DNA of 64,000 nucleotides from Quercus robur (GCF_932294415.1 NC_065541.1:52182290-52246289); one strand, 5' to 3'; counted from the first letter of the stretch, positions 1 through 24,646 are shown. Numbers and translations: made by a program. Notes: a model not told the origin generated them from the sequence alone.

Positions 1-830
1 GTCATTAATCTATAAATATAAGGAATAAACTTGTTAAATATAAGAAGATGATATAAGACGTAGGGGTGGTAGGCCCAATAGTGCATATCTATGTATATGT
101 TGGGTCGGGGGCTCAATCCGAGAACATTGGTTGTCCGAGGACGGGGAATCACTATCAAAGGAGTCTGCGTTAGTGAATGAAGAGGTGAGGTATGGTCATG
201 AGAGTCCAGGAAAGTGATCCGAGGAGGGATGCCACCTCGACTGGTCAAAGCCGAGGTCCGAAACTGTGGTTCGCCATCCAAGGCAACATTCCAAGAAATT
301 CTATTGGTAATGATACACATCCAGAAGGTACGGGACAGATGAGGACTAAGAAATATCTAAGAGAAAGTTGCTACTACCGCATTAAATGCTTTGTAACTAA
401 CTCTCTGACCGCATTAATGAGGAATTTATACCTGAACAGTAATTTTCAGCCTTATAGCTACTACCAGAGACTTCAAGAAAGTGATGAAGGGATAAGGATT
501 AACACCAGCAATCTACTCTACACTTGGAGGGTAGAGATAAAAGGAGAAAGATGGTATAAAACAGAGAGAAGACCCTAAAGATGAGGAGCGAAGAAAGAAG
601 AGAGAATTACTATAGTAATAAGAACTATACTTGTAACTAGCTTCAAGAATTATATATAAGAACTGATCTTCTCATATTGTGCTAATGACGGTTTTCATTA
701 GATACAACCAATCCATTTTTACTTTATTGTCATTAGAACTCACTATGATCGTTACTTAACTTATTAGAGCCTAGTTTTCTAACCCACTTTTTACAAATTC
801 ATTATATTGGACTCTTTGGACTTAAATCCT
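1..830. repeat. LTR-retrotransposon-like remnant (uncertain)
   Basis: The stretch is richer in G and C than its surroundings and holds no recognisable protein. It includes repeated 'ccgagga' type words at about 135-275, a 'ccgcattaa' word twice (about 378 and 409), and a TATA-like 'tataaaa' at about 555 followed by a purine-rich leader. This is the look of a plant LTR with its own promoter. The left end lies outside the window and I could not find a matching second LTR, so the call rests on composition and motif style only. Confidence 0.3.
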
Positions 831-1357
831 TTTAACTTTTAGACTTAAGAATCAAATCGTGTCCCTACATATGCCAAATATGATTTTGATCGTAACCCAT
901 ATACATGCATGTATTCAGATTTTTTAACGCATTGCACAAGTTAATGGGTGGTTTATTACTTATATAATTTGATGCAACTTCTTCGATTTTTTTTTTTAAA
1001 CAAAAATAACCAAAACGACACCCGCCCATCGGCCCATGTCGGAAAATGTACACAATAAATTGGTGTCCCTACGTAAATCGCACTTAGAAATTCAAGGACC
1101 CAACGACCCAATAAAGCAACTATATTGGAAATTTTATAAGTGGGAGTTCCATGATTTTTCTGATGTTTTGGATTCAAATTGTATTAATAATAATAATTTT
1201 TAATTGGTCTTTATTTTGTTTTGCTTTTGAAGATTGGAGAAGAAACAAAAAGTTGAAGTGCGCGCTTGTCAACAACTTTCTTTTAAATTTTTTTTATTAA
1301 AAAAAAGATATATTATACTTTCTTTTGAAATTTTAATTTATTTACAATAGTGGTAGG

Positions 1358-1551
1358 TTTGTTTGGGATCGCTTATTTTATTGAAATTGAAATCTTTTTA
1401 CTGAAAGTACAGTAAATAAAAATAAAAATTAACTGAAATAGTATAATGGGACCTATAAATAGTACCAAAAAATGAAATGAAGTCGTAAATAGTAACAAAA
1501 ATAAACTGAATAATAAAATAAGTTAATTTTTTAATTTGGAGCCAAACGCAC
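1358..1551 (+). mobile_element. Small TIR element (MITE-like), family copy A
   Basis: A noncoding element of about 195 bp bounded by 'gtttgtttggg' on the left and its near inverted complement 'gccaaacgcac' on the right. The interior carries the family words 'agtacagtaaataaa', 'aactgaaatagtataatg', 'aatagtaccaaaaa' and 'aataagtt'. The same interior recurs at 17522-17727 (inverted), 22500-22690 and 24647-24845. No transposase is encoded, so it would be non-autonomous. A clear target-site duplication was not seen. Confidence 0.6.
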
Positions 1552-1559
1552 GTTATGAA

Positions 1560-2409
1560 TAACTTTTTAAAACCCACTGTACTTTAACTAACTTTCAACA
1601 AAACTTTTAACAAATAAACTTTTAGCCAAAAGTTACATCCAAACACAGAAAAACCGTATAGGCTAAAGTGTTTGATAAATCCAAGATAAAGTCAGCAAAT
1701 TTTCAAAAGCACATAGTTGTCTGCAATTATTGAAAAAACTTATGGCAGTTCGCGTTACCTGGCTTCAAGAGGGATAAGAAAACAGGAAGAAATGGGAAAA
1801 AACTGAATCATGCCATGATAGGGACACATTCCTTTTCATGGTGGGAAGAGATGATTTGATCACGACAAGTTCTCATTTTCTCCCTCTCTCTCTCTCTCTC
1901 TCACCCACTAAAGGTCATATCATGTTTTTCTTTTTCTATTTCTTCATTTTGATTTTCTATCTGATTGACAATTATGGAGGATCTGAATCATTATTTTATA
2001 GACTCATTAGGAGATATTGAGAGAGATTGAAATCCCACTTAGAATATATCAATTGGCATGCAATCACAGTCTCAAAAGCAAAAGAAGCAAGTGTGCTGGA
2101 AGTGAAACCTAACTGATGCTTTTCTCCCACAAAGTTGGCTGCTTTTAGTGATTGAACAGTCCTTAATTAAAGTTCTTCATATAAATCGGATATGAAGAAC
2201 CGGTGAATGCTTTATTCCTAGTCATTCATGAAATGAAGTGCACAAAAGAATATAATTTTACCATACTATATATTTTTAACTTGAAGTTAATAAACAATAT
2301 TGAAAATGAATAATATAAATACAATAAAACGTTCAAAAAAGAAAAGAAGACAATAGTACATACTGTGAATACAAGAAGATGTATCATTGTGTGCAACAAG
2401 CAAGTTTTT
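1560..2409. other. Intergenic, 3' flank of the CAC3-like pseudogene
   Basis: AT-rich sequence with no supportable gene. A (CT)n microsatellite sits at about 1884-1902. The segment nearest 2409 would be the 3' untranslated region of the minus-strand pseudogene. Confidence 0.5.
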
Positions 2410-4794
2410 TCACCATTTGCCATTTTCTGCAGCAATTTGACCTTCAGTAACTCTTTCTATTGAGGATGACAATTCCACACTGAGTTTGTCAACCTTTTCC
2501 TTCAGTGCTGTGACATCCAATGCAGCAAGAATTCCCTCCTTGATCTCTGCTTGCAATTTTTCTGTATCTTTTGAACTTGATCCTTTTGCTATCTCAGCCT
2601 TCAACTGCTTAAGTTTGTATCTAAGACCTGCTTCATCTATTACTCTCTCAATCTCATGTTCAATCTCTTTATTCACATCTACTATCTTCTTTCTTAAATC
2701 CGGGGATGGACTAGCCAGCTTTCTCTTAGTCACCCCAACAATTTCCAAGTTAGCTGACTTGAGAACCTCCTCAAGCTCTTTCTTTGCTCTCTCTGCTTCC
2801 TCTACCAAATCTTTGCTCATGGAATCCCCTTTCAATAAGCTTTCCTGAGCCTTCTTCAGAAGTTCCATCTTTTCTTTAATCTCAGCTGGAATTTTCTGAT
2901 TAATCTCTGCCTTTAGTTTCTCACTTTTCTCTTTAATCTCAATGAGCCTGCTAGCCAAATTTAACTTGCCAAGCTTGTACTTTAACCCAAGATAGGCCCC
3001 CGGCTGTGACAATTTGTGTTTAAATTCCTGCATTATAGTATACATATCTTCCTTTAAATTACAATTAGGGGCTGATCAGTTGGATTTGGAGATTTAGATA
3101 ACTCTGACATAATTGATTCAAGCTTCTCTTGCAAGCCCATTGAAATTAATGCTCTGTCAATCTCCTGGTTTACATCTTGCTTGTGTTTCTCAATTAATTC
3201 AATGTTAGTATGATCAGATGGTCCTGCTTCAAGAATCTTTTTTAAATTCTCAAGCTCTGATTCCATATCAGCAGTCTTTGGCACGTCATGGCTTCATGTT
3301 ACGCTTCTTCTTTGGGTCCACCGCAATGCCTTCTTGGATGCCACCAATTGACCGGATTTTGGGCCTGCGGTGGTTGAGCAACTCTTTCTTATCCATATTT
3401 GCCAATTCCTCTGTACATTTGGTATTATAGCTAGGAAATCATTTGGTGGATGACTAGGAAATCAACACAACCAAAGATGAAAAGTAAAAGTGGCTAAACC
3501 AAGTATGTTTATACAAAGAATATAGATGGGTAATTCCATTTATCAATTGTAATTGCTGATTAGATCAGCTATCAAATTGGATAAATGGAATTTAACTACA
3601 ACTTTTACAAAACAGACTATTTTATGTTTGAGCAGAAAAGAATTATGCTGTACAAAAATAGGAGCAACAACTCTCTGTCTCTCTGCTGTGAAGAAGAAAC
3701 TACTGATTGCCTTTACAAGTTCTCAATAAATTAATGGAGAACAAAACTTTTCTTGGAAAACATCACTTCTTCAAACTTCATTTTCTTGGAATAAGAATGT
3801 TAGATTAAATGAATAAATTCACAATCTCCTAGTAGCTTAAGCTTTTGGGAGAATCAGCAATTTAACAAAGAATATTCAATAAGAGAAATGACTCCCTAGA
3901 AACATATATAGTAACACGAATACAAGAAAGGTTATCATGATCATGGAACAATTGTAAAATATGTTTGGGACTAAAAAAATATTACAGTACTTCAACACAT
4001 AAATTTCTCTTCCAATCCGTGTGTAGATCTTAATAGCACTTACCTTCATGGCATCGGTGATTGCAAGCTTAATTTGTTGGGAAGTCCAGACAGGATCTGT
4101 ATGTGCACTACCAAGAGGCTCCTGCGAATAATATTAAGAGCATCAACCATAAGAAAACCTATACCAATGGATTTGATCATCGCTCAATAATAACAGAATA
4201 TGAAATGTTGGTTGATTTTTGTGTAGTACAGACAACAACTTATTAAATTCAGTCAAACAGTTTTGAGCTTGTTTTTAGTTATTTTTGCTTTTACTGTGAT
4301 AAGATTCCATAGAGTCTGATGAAGAATCTGCAGATTTGAGTAAACACAGAAACTTGCCTGTGGATTATCATATATTTGACATTTTAGGCAATCATCATGC
4401 AAGTTAGCATTAAATTTCACATTCCTACAGTACCGTTGAACTCCAATCCATCATGACATGTTTTTATAATTTAAAGCATAAGTTAGTCACGGGAACTAGT
4501 ATCAATCAATATGATAGGTCTACAAAGTACAAACCCTTGAAACCTGGGAGATTCTATTACGCCAATCTTTGCATATGAAAAGGTTTTACCTAGGGATTCA
4601 ACTGTGCTCAAATGCTAGTGCAATAAAAAATGATTGCTCCAAATTTATGCATTGTCTTGCTTCCACTTGACCCAAGATATAACTGAAGATGGGTAGAAGT
4701 GGCAGAACGGAATGCTTGAACTTTAAGCTCCAAAAACTAGAAAAGAGATTCATTATTAAAGACTAAAGCACTTGATGTTGTCTTTTCAATTGGA

Positions 4795-4995
4795 GGCCCC
4801 TGTTAGGGAGATAACACCTTGGGGTGACTCCAATTAAGTTGTTAATATAATATATAGGGACACGATTTAACCCAAAAGTTTAAGTCTATGAGTTTGGGCC
4901 CAATTATTTTATATTAACCACCCACTCTTCTCATTATTATTTAATGTGGGACTCCACTCATATTTGTATACCCAACTACACCCCTTAACAAAAGA
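4795..4995. repeat. LTR-like fragment inside a pseudogene intron (uncertain)
   Basis: Words such as 'gacacgatttaaccc', 'tttgggcccaatta' and 'aatgtgggactccact' resemble short LTR debris that is common in plant introns. It encodes nothing. No element ends or target duplication were found. Confidence 0.3.
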
Positions 4996-5878
4996 TATGG
5001 GGCATCTCAAAGACCTTGGTGGGTTGCAAACTAAGCATTAAGCATCACAAAACTGCGATGTTAAAACAAAAACCATTTCCCATTTTACTCAAAAGGACTC
5101 ATGAGATTACTAGAAATTTTGATTGCTAAAAATGAAAGGAAAACTCCGTACATCACTGGTAAAAGGTACACACAGTTTTAACCTTTGTTGCCAAGATGAA
5201 TGCCTTCCAGAAAAAGAAAGTGGAATCTCACAACTGTTGTTCCCATATCAAATTTCTGTATGACTTTCAGAATATTATTGGAATGTTCTAGAGATATTCT
5301 AGAATATGTTAGTATTAAATTTGCTTGATTTTCAAGCCTTGATTATCTATTTTTCTTGAGGACCACCCACTGTGACTTGTATATAAATTTGTACAGAAAC
5401 AGAAATGTAGAATTTCCATCCACTCTCTTTCTCTTTCTCTTTTTAACAAAGACAAAGGAACCAAAGATATAACAATGAAAAATATATTTAAGGATTAAAA
5501 TACTTAACAGGAATTACACCATCAGCAATTTTAAGCTTGTAGTGCTCTTGAGCTGTTATCTTCAGCTTTTCAGCTGCCTGTCACAAGTTTATCACTAACA
5601 TAATCAATTAAAATGGCCCACATTGCAATTAACTGCAATCATCAAATTATTCAACTACCTTAGGAGCTGCTTGGGAAGATTTCCACAATATAGCAGCACA
5701 TGCCTCAGGGCTGGTAAGATAAACAAGCCACAAGAAACATTAGAACTTCTGAGGCTGTGAGAAATGCTATAGAGTTATTACTGTGAGACACAAACCAGAG
5801 AAATGCTCTACTCATGGCATAAAAGACCAATGAGAGCTATAACAAGGATGATGACTTTCAGAAAAGGGGGTCAATATC

Positions 5879-5899
5879 TGTGTGTGTGTGTGTGTGTGT
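5879..5899. repeat. (TG)n microsatellite
   Basis: About ten TG units lie in the intron between pseudogene exons 6 and 7. Confidence 0.9.
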
Positions 5900-8390
5900 A
5901 AGCTAGATGTAGAGCACTAAAGAGGAATAACGAATTCAAATTGGTTCAATATAAACATGAACATAAGCAATAAATTTTAAGCAAAATGGGTGTTTTTAGT
6001 ATGAGTATCATCGTAATTATTATTTGTTGCTTCATCAACTTCAGAAACTAGAGAGGAAATAAAAAATTTAATACCATTTACAAACAAAAGTCTACAGCTG
6101 TCTAATTTCTTTTCAGTAGCTTTTAATGATAATACTAAAAAGAAAGAAGAAAAAAATAATTTTATCACCTTGCAACATAGAAAGCAGAGTTCTCTAGCAT
6201 AAATAATTTATTGGCGCAAGCAATGGCAAGAGCTCCACCAGAGCCACCTTCACCTGTTACAACTGCTACAATGGGCACGTTCAGGCCAAACATGGTCCTC
6301 AAGTTATGTGCTATTGATTCACCCTGCATAAATACAGACCAATTTCATTATCGAAGTATATCAGACAGTACAACTTGCAGAGTGAGAAGAGAAGTTGAAA
6401 ACACACTTGACCAAGTTCCTCAGATTTGAGATCAGCGAAGGCCCTTGGAGTGTCAACAAATGTTACAATAGGAAAACCATGATGATCTGCATATTTCATC
6501 ATACGCAAAGCCATCAATAACTGTTTGCAGACAATGGTTTTACTGAACTCAGCCATTATTTATAAAAAAATGAAGATGATGCTTAAAGAAGAGAATTAAT
6601 TTCAGCAGTTTTTTTTTATAAGCAAAGGCCATTGTTATATGTGAAGTCATGTGTAATTGAAATCTCCCGTAATAAATATGAATAAGAACTTAAAAAAAGT
6701 ACCTATAAGGAGTTGGCATTGCAAAGTTTCGTGCAATGTTCTCCTTTGTGTTCCTACCCTTTTGATGACCTATAAACATGTAGGTCTTACCATCCATGCT
6801 GCCAATACCAGTCACAAATGCGGGGTCATCATAGCCTGCACGATCTCCATGGAGTTCCACCCACTATATCGTAAAGGATTAAGTCAGAAATTATTCTTTT
6901 TGTTATGTAAGTGATAAACTACCTTCTCTGTGATATTAAATATATAATCAAGAACTGTTGGTCTGTTGGGATGTCAAGCAATAGTTAAGCGTTGCATGGG
7001 TGTCAAATTTGTGTATAAATCTTAAAGAGCCTGAATTTGAAATGAGAAATATTAGAGTGATTGCTACAGGAATTTTTAAAAAAGAAGTAAAACAACAATG
7101 TGGATTGCTGCCTACAAAGAATAAGCAAACAAATAACTAAAAAACCATCAGAATAAGCTAGCAATTGGCCAAGGCATCTGGTTGTTATTATTTCAATAAA
7201 TAAACTGTACGTTAAGGAAATCCAGGCTTCACTTTGAGCAGACATTTATTGTCTTTTCCTCACATTATTACCATTGAACTAATGCCTCACAAGTATGCTT
7301 TCCTTTTCCATAATAATGTGACAAGTAGGAAGGATGCTTGTAGAATTTGTTAGAACTAGTCAGAATCTTCAGAGCAATTGCCAGAAGAAAATATGAATGG
7401 TAATGCTGAAACTGAAATTATTTGCATAGACTAAAAACATGGCAAATGATCATCATTCATTTCTCTCCTGCAATTAATTTTAGAAATTCTTTTAGATCTA
7501 GTAGGCCATCTTAGAATTAGTTGCAATTGATGAAATGTTTTGAAGTTACAAGTTACAACACAAAATGAACATGATAAAGATGCAACTCTGACATGATAGA
7601 AATTAAGCACTTTTGAAAATCACCTGCTGGTACTTTCTTTCCAAAGAACCAATTTGATCACTAAAATCTAGGCCAGTTTCATCAGCCATCCTATGCACCT
7701 GCAAGAAAGATCTTGAGTTAAGCAGAAGATATATGAAGGGACGTAATTTTTGAGGTTTGTGACTTGTGAAGGCCTCACATGTCAAGGGTAAACGGTAAGA
7801 TGTTATGCCTCTATGTTGGTAGCTTAAGAATGAAAATATTGGTTTAATTAACAGGAACATTTAGAAGACAAACCATACTGAATGGGCCTTCATGAATACT
7901 TAATGACCAAATTTTTCTTAGCCGTAATGATGAATGTCATTTTTATTAAACTTGTTTACTAGAAACACAAACTTATTAACATGAAGCTCCCAAATGAAAA
8001 TCTCACCTCAATAATCTTTTGCTCCAAATCTACCAGTGGCTTCTCAAAAGGAAGAGTCACTGGTTTTGGTTTCTCGGATAGAGGCTTGAAGTGAGACAGG
8101 AAAGTTAAGTAACTGCCAGTGAAATTTGGATCAATATCATCTGACCACGGGTAATCATGATTCTTCCCCCTTTTAACTTTTGCACTGATGCGAAATCTGT
8201 TCCTGCTTCTAATGATGGAACCTTCAAAAGCCTTTGACCAATTTCTGTTTGCTTCTCTAGAAGAAGTTCTAAATAAATAGCTTTCAAAAAAGTCCTTTCC
8301 AAAATCTAGATGAGACCTGGACTCAAAGCCCTGGTCGTCGCCTTCACTCCCTCTTCCACACTTTCCAGTTACTATTGATAAGGTCGCCAT

Positions 8391-11300
8391 CTCAACATTG
8401 AAATCTTTGTGCAGATATTCAAAGTTAATATACTGATGCTTCACCTGTGCTTCATTTTTTTAAATTAAATCCCTATAAAGCTTAAATTTGTTTCTGAAAA
8501 ATAATTCAGAAAGACTTGCAATTAGTATGCACTTCCCTCCCTCCCTTCACTTTCCACTAATCCAAAACAAAGTCAAGAAAAACTTCTATATTCTTTCATT
8601 TCCTTTCAATTCCCTGGTACCTAAAACAGTGATGATTTTATTAGCATTTTTATCTGAATTACAATTGATTAACCCCAAAAATTGAGAAACTTGGGAAAAA
8701 ATAAATAAATAAATAAAGCCCTCTCAGGTCAATCACTGGATTCATAACTTTCTTACTATGAAAGGACATCAAAATCAAGATAAAAATTGATTAAAAAAAT
8801 CTATAAAAATGTCTTCTATAGCATCAGATGCCTTAATATTTTAGAGCTTGATAAGCTCCAATGGCACAATTCTTAACATACTTAGAATGCATAACTAATA
8901 AAAGTACTCTTCAACACAGTTACATAAAATTAGTTCCAAATATAATCACCCCAGTCTATTAAACAATCAAATTTCAATATAATCTTTGGAAACTTACAGT
9001 TATGCATTGCTTTACTGATAAACATTTAACAATTTCCCAACTCCCCAAAATTAATGGTAACCTCATAGCAAAAACTATATAAATCACCAAAGAAGCTCAG
9101 AGTAAATTTTCCCAAGAGGAAAAGAAAAAAAAGCTAACCATGATGAAAGATTAGATTATTTTTTAAAAATTATTATAAAAGTTTGATGATCTGGTTGGTT
9201 GCTGAGAAAATGTAGTAAAAATAGTAGAATTATACAGCTTCAAATGTAACATATAAAATATTTAAGTTTTATTACAATTATTCAACTTAATTGAAGCGAA
9301 CTGTTTTTTCTTTAGAAACACGTAACAAAAAGAAGATTGTATATATGAATTGCTGTGTTGTCTGAGAGAGCAAGGGGAGAGTGAGAGAATTGGATACCTC
9401 AATATTAGGACATCCAAGAGCTGGCAAAGCTGAGAACTCAACAGAAACACAGACACAAACACATGCAAACTATTAACAAATACTATATATGGCTAAAGAC
9501 TAAAATGTTTGAGGACCAATGGTTCTGCTCATTTTACTGCACAAGAGCGTTCTCAGAAAACAAAAACAAAAAAAAAAAAAACAGTGGCAACAGCATGTTT
9601 TTTTTCAATAATAAGGTTTGTTTTGTATTGTTATTCACTTGTTCTCATAGACTTTGCCTTTGCCTTGTCCCAACTTTTGCTGGTGGGAGTGAAACTTTGG
9701 TTGCTTTTTAGAAACAGGAGTTTGGTGTTTCATGCAGATATGAGAATTGTACTGTTCAGGAAAAGTGGCCTACTATGATTGGATAGCAGCAATCACGCGC
9801 ATGGAAGGTGAGTGGGGATGATATGATATGGACCTAATCCCGAAGATAGACATGTAATCACATTAGGATAAATGCAACCCCCAAATAATGAGTAGCCCAC
9901 CAGATGGACCACCCAGCAATCTGGCCCACCATTTTCGGCCCTACAATGGAAGTGGTGGGCCAACTGTGCTTTCACTTTCACTTAGGCCTCCCAGCCTTAA
10001 AAAAAATTCTGGATGGGCTTTTTCGAAATTCCAGTAATGCAACACCCAGGCCCAGCAGCACCATGCACAGATTGGGAAGTCAAACAGCGGTCTAAATTCA
10101 TTCATCTGCATCAAGACCAATGCTTCTGCATATCCAACAAGTTTCTTTCACATTTTTTTATTGATATTTGAGTTAACAAGTTTTTACTTGTTTAACATCA
10201 TTTTTTTTACCTACCAGTCTACCACTGACTAACAATTTGCCACGGGTGTGATATTTTGTCTCTCTAGACTTTTCTCCTAAATCAATATCTGATTCTCTGC
10301 TTTTTGCACTCAAACAAGTGAGATTGGTGTGTGTGACCATTGACTAACCAATAGCTTTTGGTGATTGTTAGTGATTGAAAAACGATATTTTTTCTTTTTT
10401 GGTAAATTGAAAAACAATATTGGTACCTAGTTATTTGACAAAATATTGTTCCTGCGTAGAAATGATGGACAATGCTTTTGCCAAAATCATTTTTCCCGGA
10501 TACTTTTAGGCTTTTCTTGGTTGGAAGGATAACAAATACCTGTTTTCTATCACGTGTGTTTGACATAAAGGATGAAAAGAGATGAAAGCTAAAAAGTAAA
10601 TTGCTATTATTCTCTTATTATTAAAAGTAGAAAAATGAAAAAAAGGGGAATACTGTTTTATACTTTTCTTCTCAATGCCATTTTTTCTCCTCTTCTCCCC
10701 AATTTGGAGGGCCAAAAAAAGATAGTGGGCCAGGTGGAAAACTTTATACACACCATTTTCTTTCCTCTTCCCATTTGATTCAACAAAACAATAGAAAATC
10801 ACATTTAACCTCCCTCTTTCTTCCACCATTTTTTCATCCTCTCACTTTTCACCCAGCTAAACATAGTGATTTTAAAGTAAACCATTCTAATACATGTAAA
10901 CAACAAGAAAAAAAATATAAAGAAAACAGCTAAAGCACTCATAGCCAGAAATAAATAAAGAAAAATAGCAAAAGCACATCACATGACCTGCAAACCTTTG
11001 TGTAAGTTTTCCATACATGATCCATCATGAAAGTCCCCCTTCTCTTTTTACCCTTCCTCTCCCAAGCTTTCAGAAAGTGCCATAATTTCTTGGTTAACAA
11101 GTACAATGTTGGTATCATTAGCTTGGTTCTTATAGTTTCCACCTAAAAATATTTCTGGAGAAGCACAAGCTACAATCTCCATAGCCCCACACAATACTCT
11201 TGAAACATGAAAATAACAGTGGACCTATCTTCTTTTTGTCAGCACAAAACAAACAAAATTTCAACCATGCAAAGGCCTTCGAATTGGAGGTACACATTAC

Positions 11301-11467
11301 AGTTTCATATGAAAGACCACCGGAGTAGACCATAAAGCTAAGCTACATTAGCTTGAGTAACAAGTCTATTTGCTGATTAGGAGAATCCTAATTTTGGTAA
11401 GTAGATGTCATATATGTTCTCCTAAAGAATGATTAGTTCTGATGGCATGGATTCCTTTATAAGCCTT
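8391..11467. other. Intergenic between the CAC3-like pseudogene and CFIS2
   Basis: No coding gene is supportable. On the minus strand a likely 5' UTR exon of the pseudogene lies at about 9470-9402, with donor GAG|GTATCC. Upstream of it, at 9890-9970, is a cluster of GGCCCA/TGGGCC words. These are site-II type promoter elements that are common upstream of plant housekeeping genes. The part near 11150-11467 is probably the 3' UTR and downstream flank of CFIS2. Several poly-A and poly-T runs are present. Confidence 0.45.
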
Positions 11468-22499
<11,032 letters not shown>

Positions 22500-22690
22500 T
22501 TGTGGATATTTGGTTGAAACTGAAATTTTTGTTGTTGAAAGTACTGTAAATAAAGTTAAAAGTTAACTAAAATAGTATAATGAAACTTATGAATAGTACC
22601 AAAAAGTACAGTAGGGCCTATAAATAGTAGCAAAAATAAACTAAATAGTAAAATAAGTTGTCTTTTTAATTTGGAGCCAAACACACAGTA
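22500..22690 (+). mobile_element. Small TIR element, family copy D (left end degraded)
   Basis: It carries the family interior ('agtactgtaaataaagttaa', 'aatagtaccaaaaagtacag', 'aaaataagtt') and the right end 'gccaaacacaca'. The left terminus is not recognisable. It lies at the start of duplication unit 1. Confidence 0.55.
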
Positions 22691-22834
22691 AAATAATATG
22701 TTAAAGATTTTGTATTTTTATCTCTAAAATAAAGAGAAATATAATATTATATGAAAATGTAATTTTTTTTGTACAGTAAATAATGTACTAACTGAAAATA
22801 TAATATCATACGTATCACATCACATCATTTGATA

Positions 22835-23385
22835 TGGGGCAATATGGCGTCATTTGATAGCCATTGCGGAACAACACAATGGATTTGTGAGTCTTAAATT
22901 CCGATGTTTGACACTGCCCAATGGATTTGAGTATGGTTGGAAGAAGAAGAAAAGTGAGAAAAAGAAAGGAACCATATATTGGTTGGCATGATGGCTTCTA
23001 CTTACAAAATTGCCTATGTTTTTTTTTTTTTTTTTTTTTTTGGGTTAAAAACACAAAACCCAATATTCAAAATGCCTAAGAGATGAATGGAAAACTCACA
23101 AACAAGGAATATGGTGTCATTTGATAGCCATTGTGGGGCAACATAATGGATTTGTGAGTCGAATTCCAAGGTTTGACACTGCCCAATGGATTTGAGTATG
23201 GTTGGAAAAAGAAGAAAAGTGAGAAAAAGAGAGGAACCATATATTGGATGGCATGATGGCTTCTATTTACTAAATTGCCTTTTTTTTTGGGGGGGGGGGG
23301 GGGGGTGTGTGGGGGTTAAAAACACAAAACCCAATATTGAGAACACCTAAGAGATGAATGGAAAACTCACAAATGAGCAAATGAA
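22835..23385 (+). repeat. Pair of about 267-bp sub-repeats, unit 1
   Basis: Two copies of a block containing 'catttgatagccattg', 'caatggatttgagtatgg', 'aaaagtgagaaaaagaaagg', a T-run, 'gttaaaaacacaaaaccca' and 'aagagatgaatggaaaactc'. They are offset by 267 bases. The second copy's T-run continues into a G-run of about 17 (23289-23305). Confidence 0.8.
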
Positions 23386-24646
23386 GATAATACTATTTAA
23401 ATTTTCTTTTATTTCCAATGAATTCACCCTATTCTCCTCTCTCAACAAATTTGTGAGTTTCTTATGAATTTGCTACTTATATATATGTTTTACCATCTAT
23501 GGATATAAGTGATGAAACAAAAAAATTTCATAGATATTCTGTCGAGGGGGAAATTAATGCCTCTATCTAAGATCTTGGGAAGCCAAGCCGAAACTTGACT
23601 ATGGGCTCTTGAAATGGTACCCCAAGACTTTCGGTGTGATGACAAAGCCTATCGAAGTAAGAAACAAAGGCTATACTTAACAAAACAACAACAAAAGCCC
23701 AATAAAAAAACACGTTACAATACTTAATTAGTACATTAGTGGTCCTGGTCTGATAGTTCAAGTGAAATAAAATCTCTTGCGGTAAGGGTAAAATTACACT
23801 TATTCCATAAAAAACAGATTTAAACAGTCCAATGTCAATGATTAAATAAGTTTAGGAATGTGTTAACTCCTAGGGGTACTTGCATGTCTCAGTCAAGGGA
23901 GTTCATTGTACTTTCAGCCATCATTACATCAATGTGAGGGAAAACTTCGATTGTTACATATACATTATATCCTTCAACCGTAAAATAAAAAATAAAAATT
24001 AAAGGTTCCATGGGAAGAGGGAAATGATTAATTGGCATGGTGTGAAAGGAGAGAGGGATTCCAGCTCAGTGCAGTAAGTATTAAACTAAGATGTTGGTGA
24101 GTGTGTTTTCATAAGGCATGAATGAGACAATATGGGCTGTTTTGAGTGAGCAAGATGAGATTAACTATGAGTTTAAGGATTTATGTGAGTAGTGGGCTGT
24201 TTGTGGGTAGTAGGAGACATTTATAAGCTGTGATTGTGTAAAGGAGAGGGAAGAATGTTCTGAGATTAGCTGAGTGTGGGCTGAAGGGGATGAGCGATGA
24301 GCTTAAAGAGAGCCAACAAAAATGGCAAATAGACCAAGGGTTTGAGAGGGACTAGTTGTCCCTGTGGGTTGAGATGCTTATGTTTTTATAATGGAGTTTT
24401 AGGGAAGCATTAATTAATATGAGTCCAATTAAAAACGTAGGGTTAATCAGAGGCGGGGAACCAAGGTTAATCTTCTTCGGATTTTTGGTTAGAATTAGAA
24501 GGTTTACTTTATGAGTTGCTTTGCTTCTTTGGGTAATAATGGGATTTTGAAGTGCTTTGCATTAAATGCCAAGATTTACGGGGCTGAGCTTAATCGATGT
24601 GATTGAGGTGTGTATCAAGAGCAAATCCTAAAGCTGCAACTGAGAT

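Larger units (their letters stand above)
2410..8390 (-). pseudogene. Plastid acetyl-CoA carboxylase carboxyltransferase alpha-subunit (CAC3-like) pseudogene
   Basis: In the intact family this nuclear-encoded plastid enzyme is the alpha half of the carboxyltransferase that makes malonyl-CoA for fatty acid synthesis. Ten exon remnants with consensus splice sites are visible: 8390-8007, 7698-7624, 7030-6923, 6863-6703, 6520-6407, 6323-6169, 5710-5659, 5577-5509, 4121-4044 and 3408-2410. Conserved stretches include [50 protein letters not shown] and SPEACAAILWK. The long coiled-coil C-terminus is also present. Damage: exon 3 has in-frame stops TAA (7024-7022, expected Lys) and TGA (6976-6974, expected Arg). 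The exon 4/5 junction lacks one base, so the PTPHGYRKALRMM region is broken. The last exon changes frame near 3291 (directly followed by TGA) and near 3065. The invariant DTPGA reads DTPRA. Introns are kept, so this is not a retrocopy. A 5' UTR exon at about 9470-9402 and an acceptor near 8443 may survive. Base-call error cannot explain all the lesions. Confidence 0.87.

Noticed and set aside
192-578. Open frame of 128 codons at the left edge
   Set aside because: The translation shows no domain and the region looks like an LTR remnant. Its length is compatible with chance in a less AT-rich stretch.
2410-3284. Two separate short coiled-coil genes on the minus strand
   Set aside because: They are consecutive parts of the last exon of the CAC3-like pseudogene, split by frame breaks, not independent genes.
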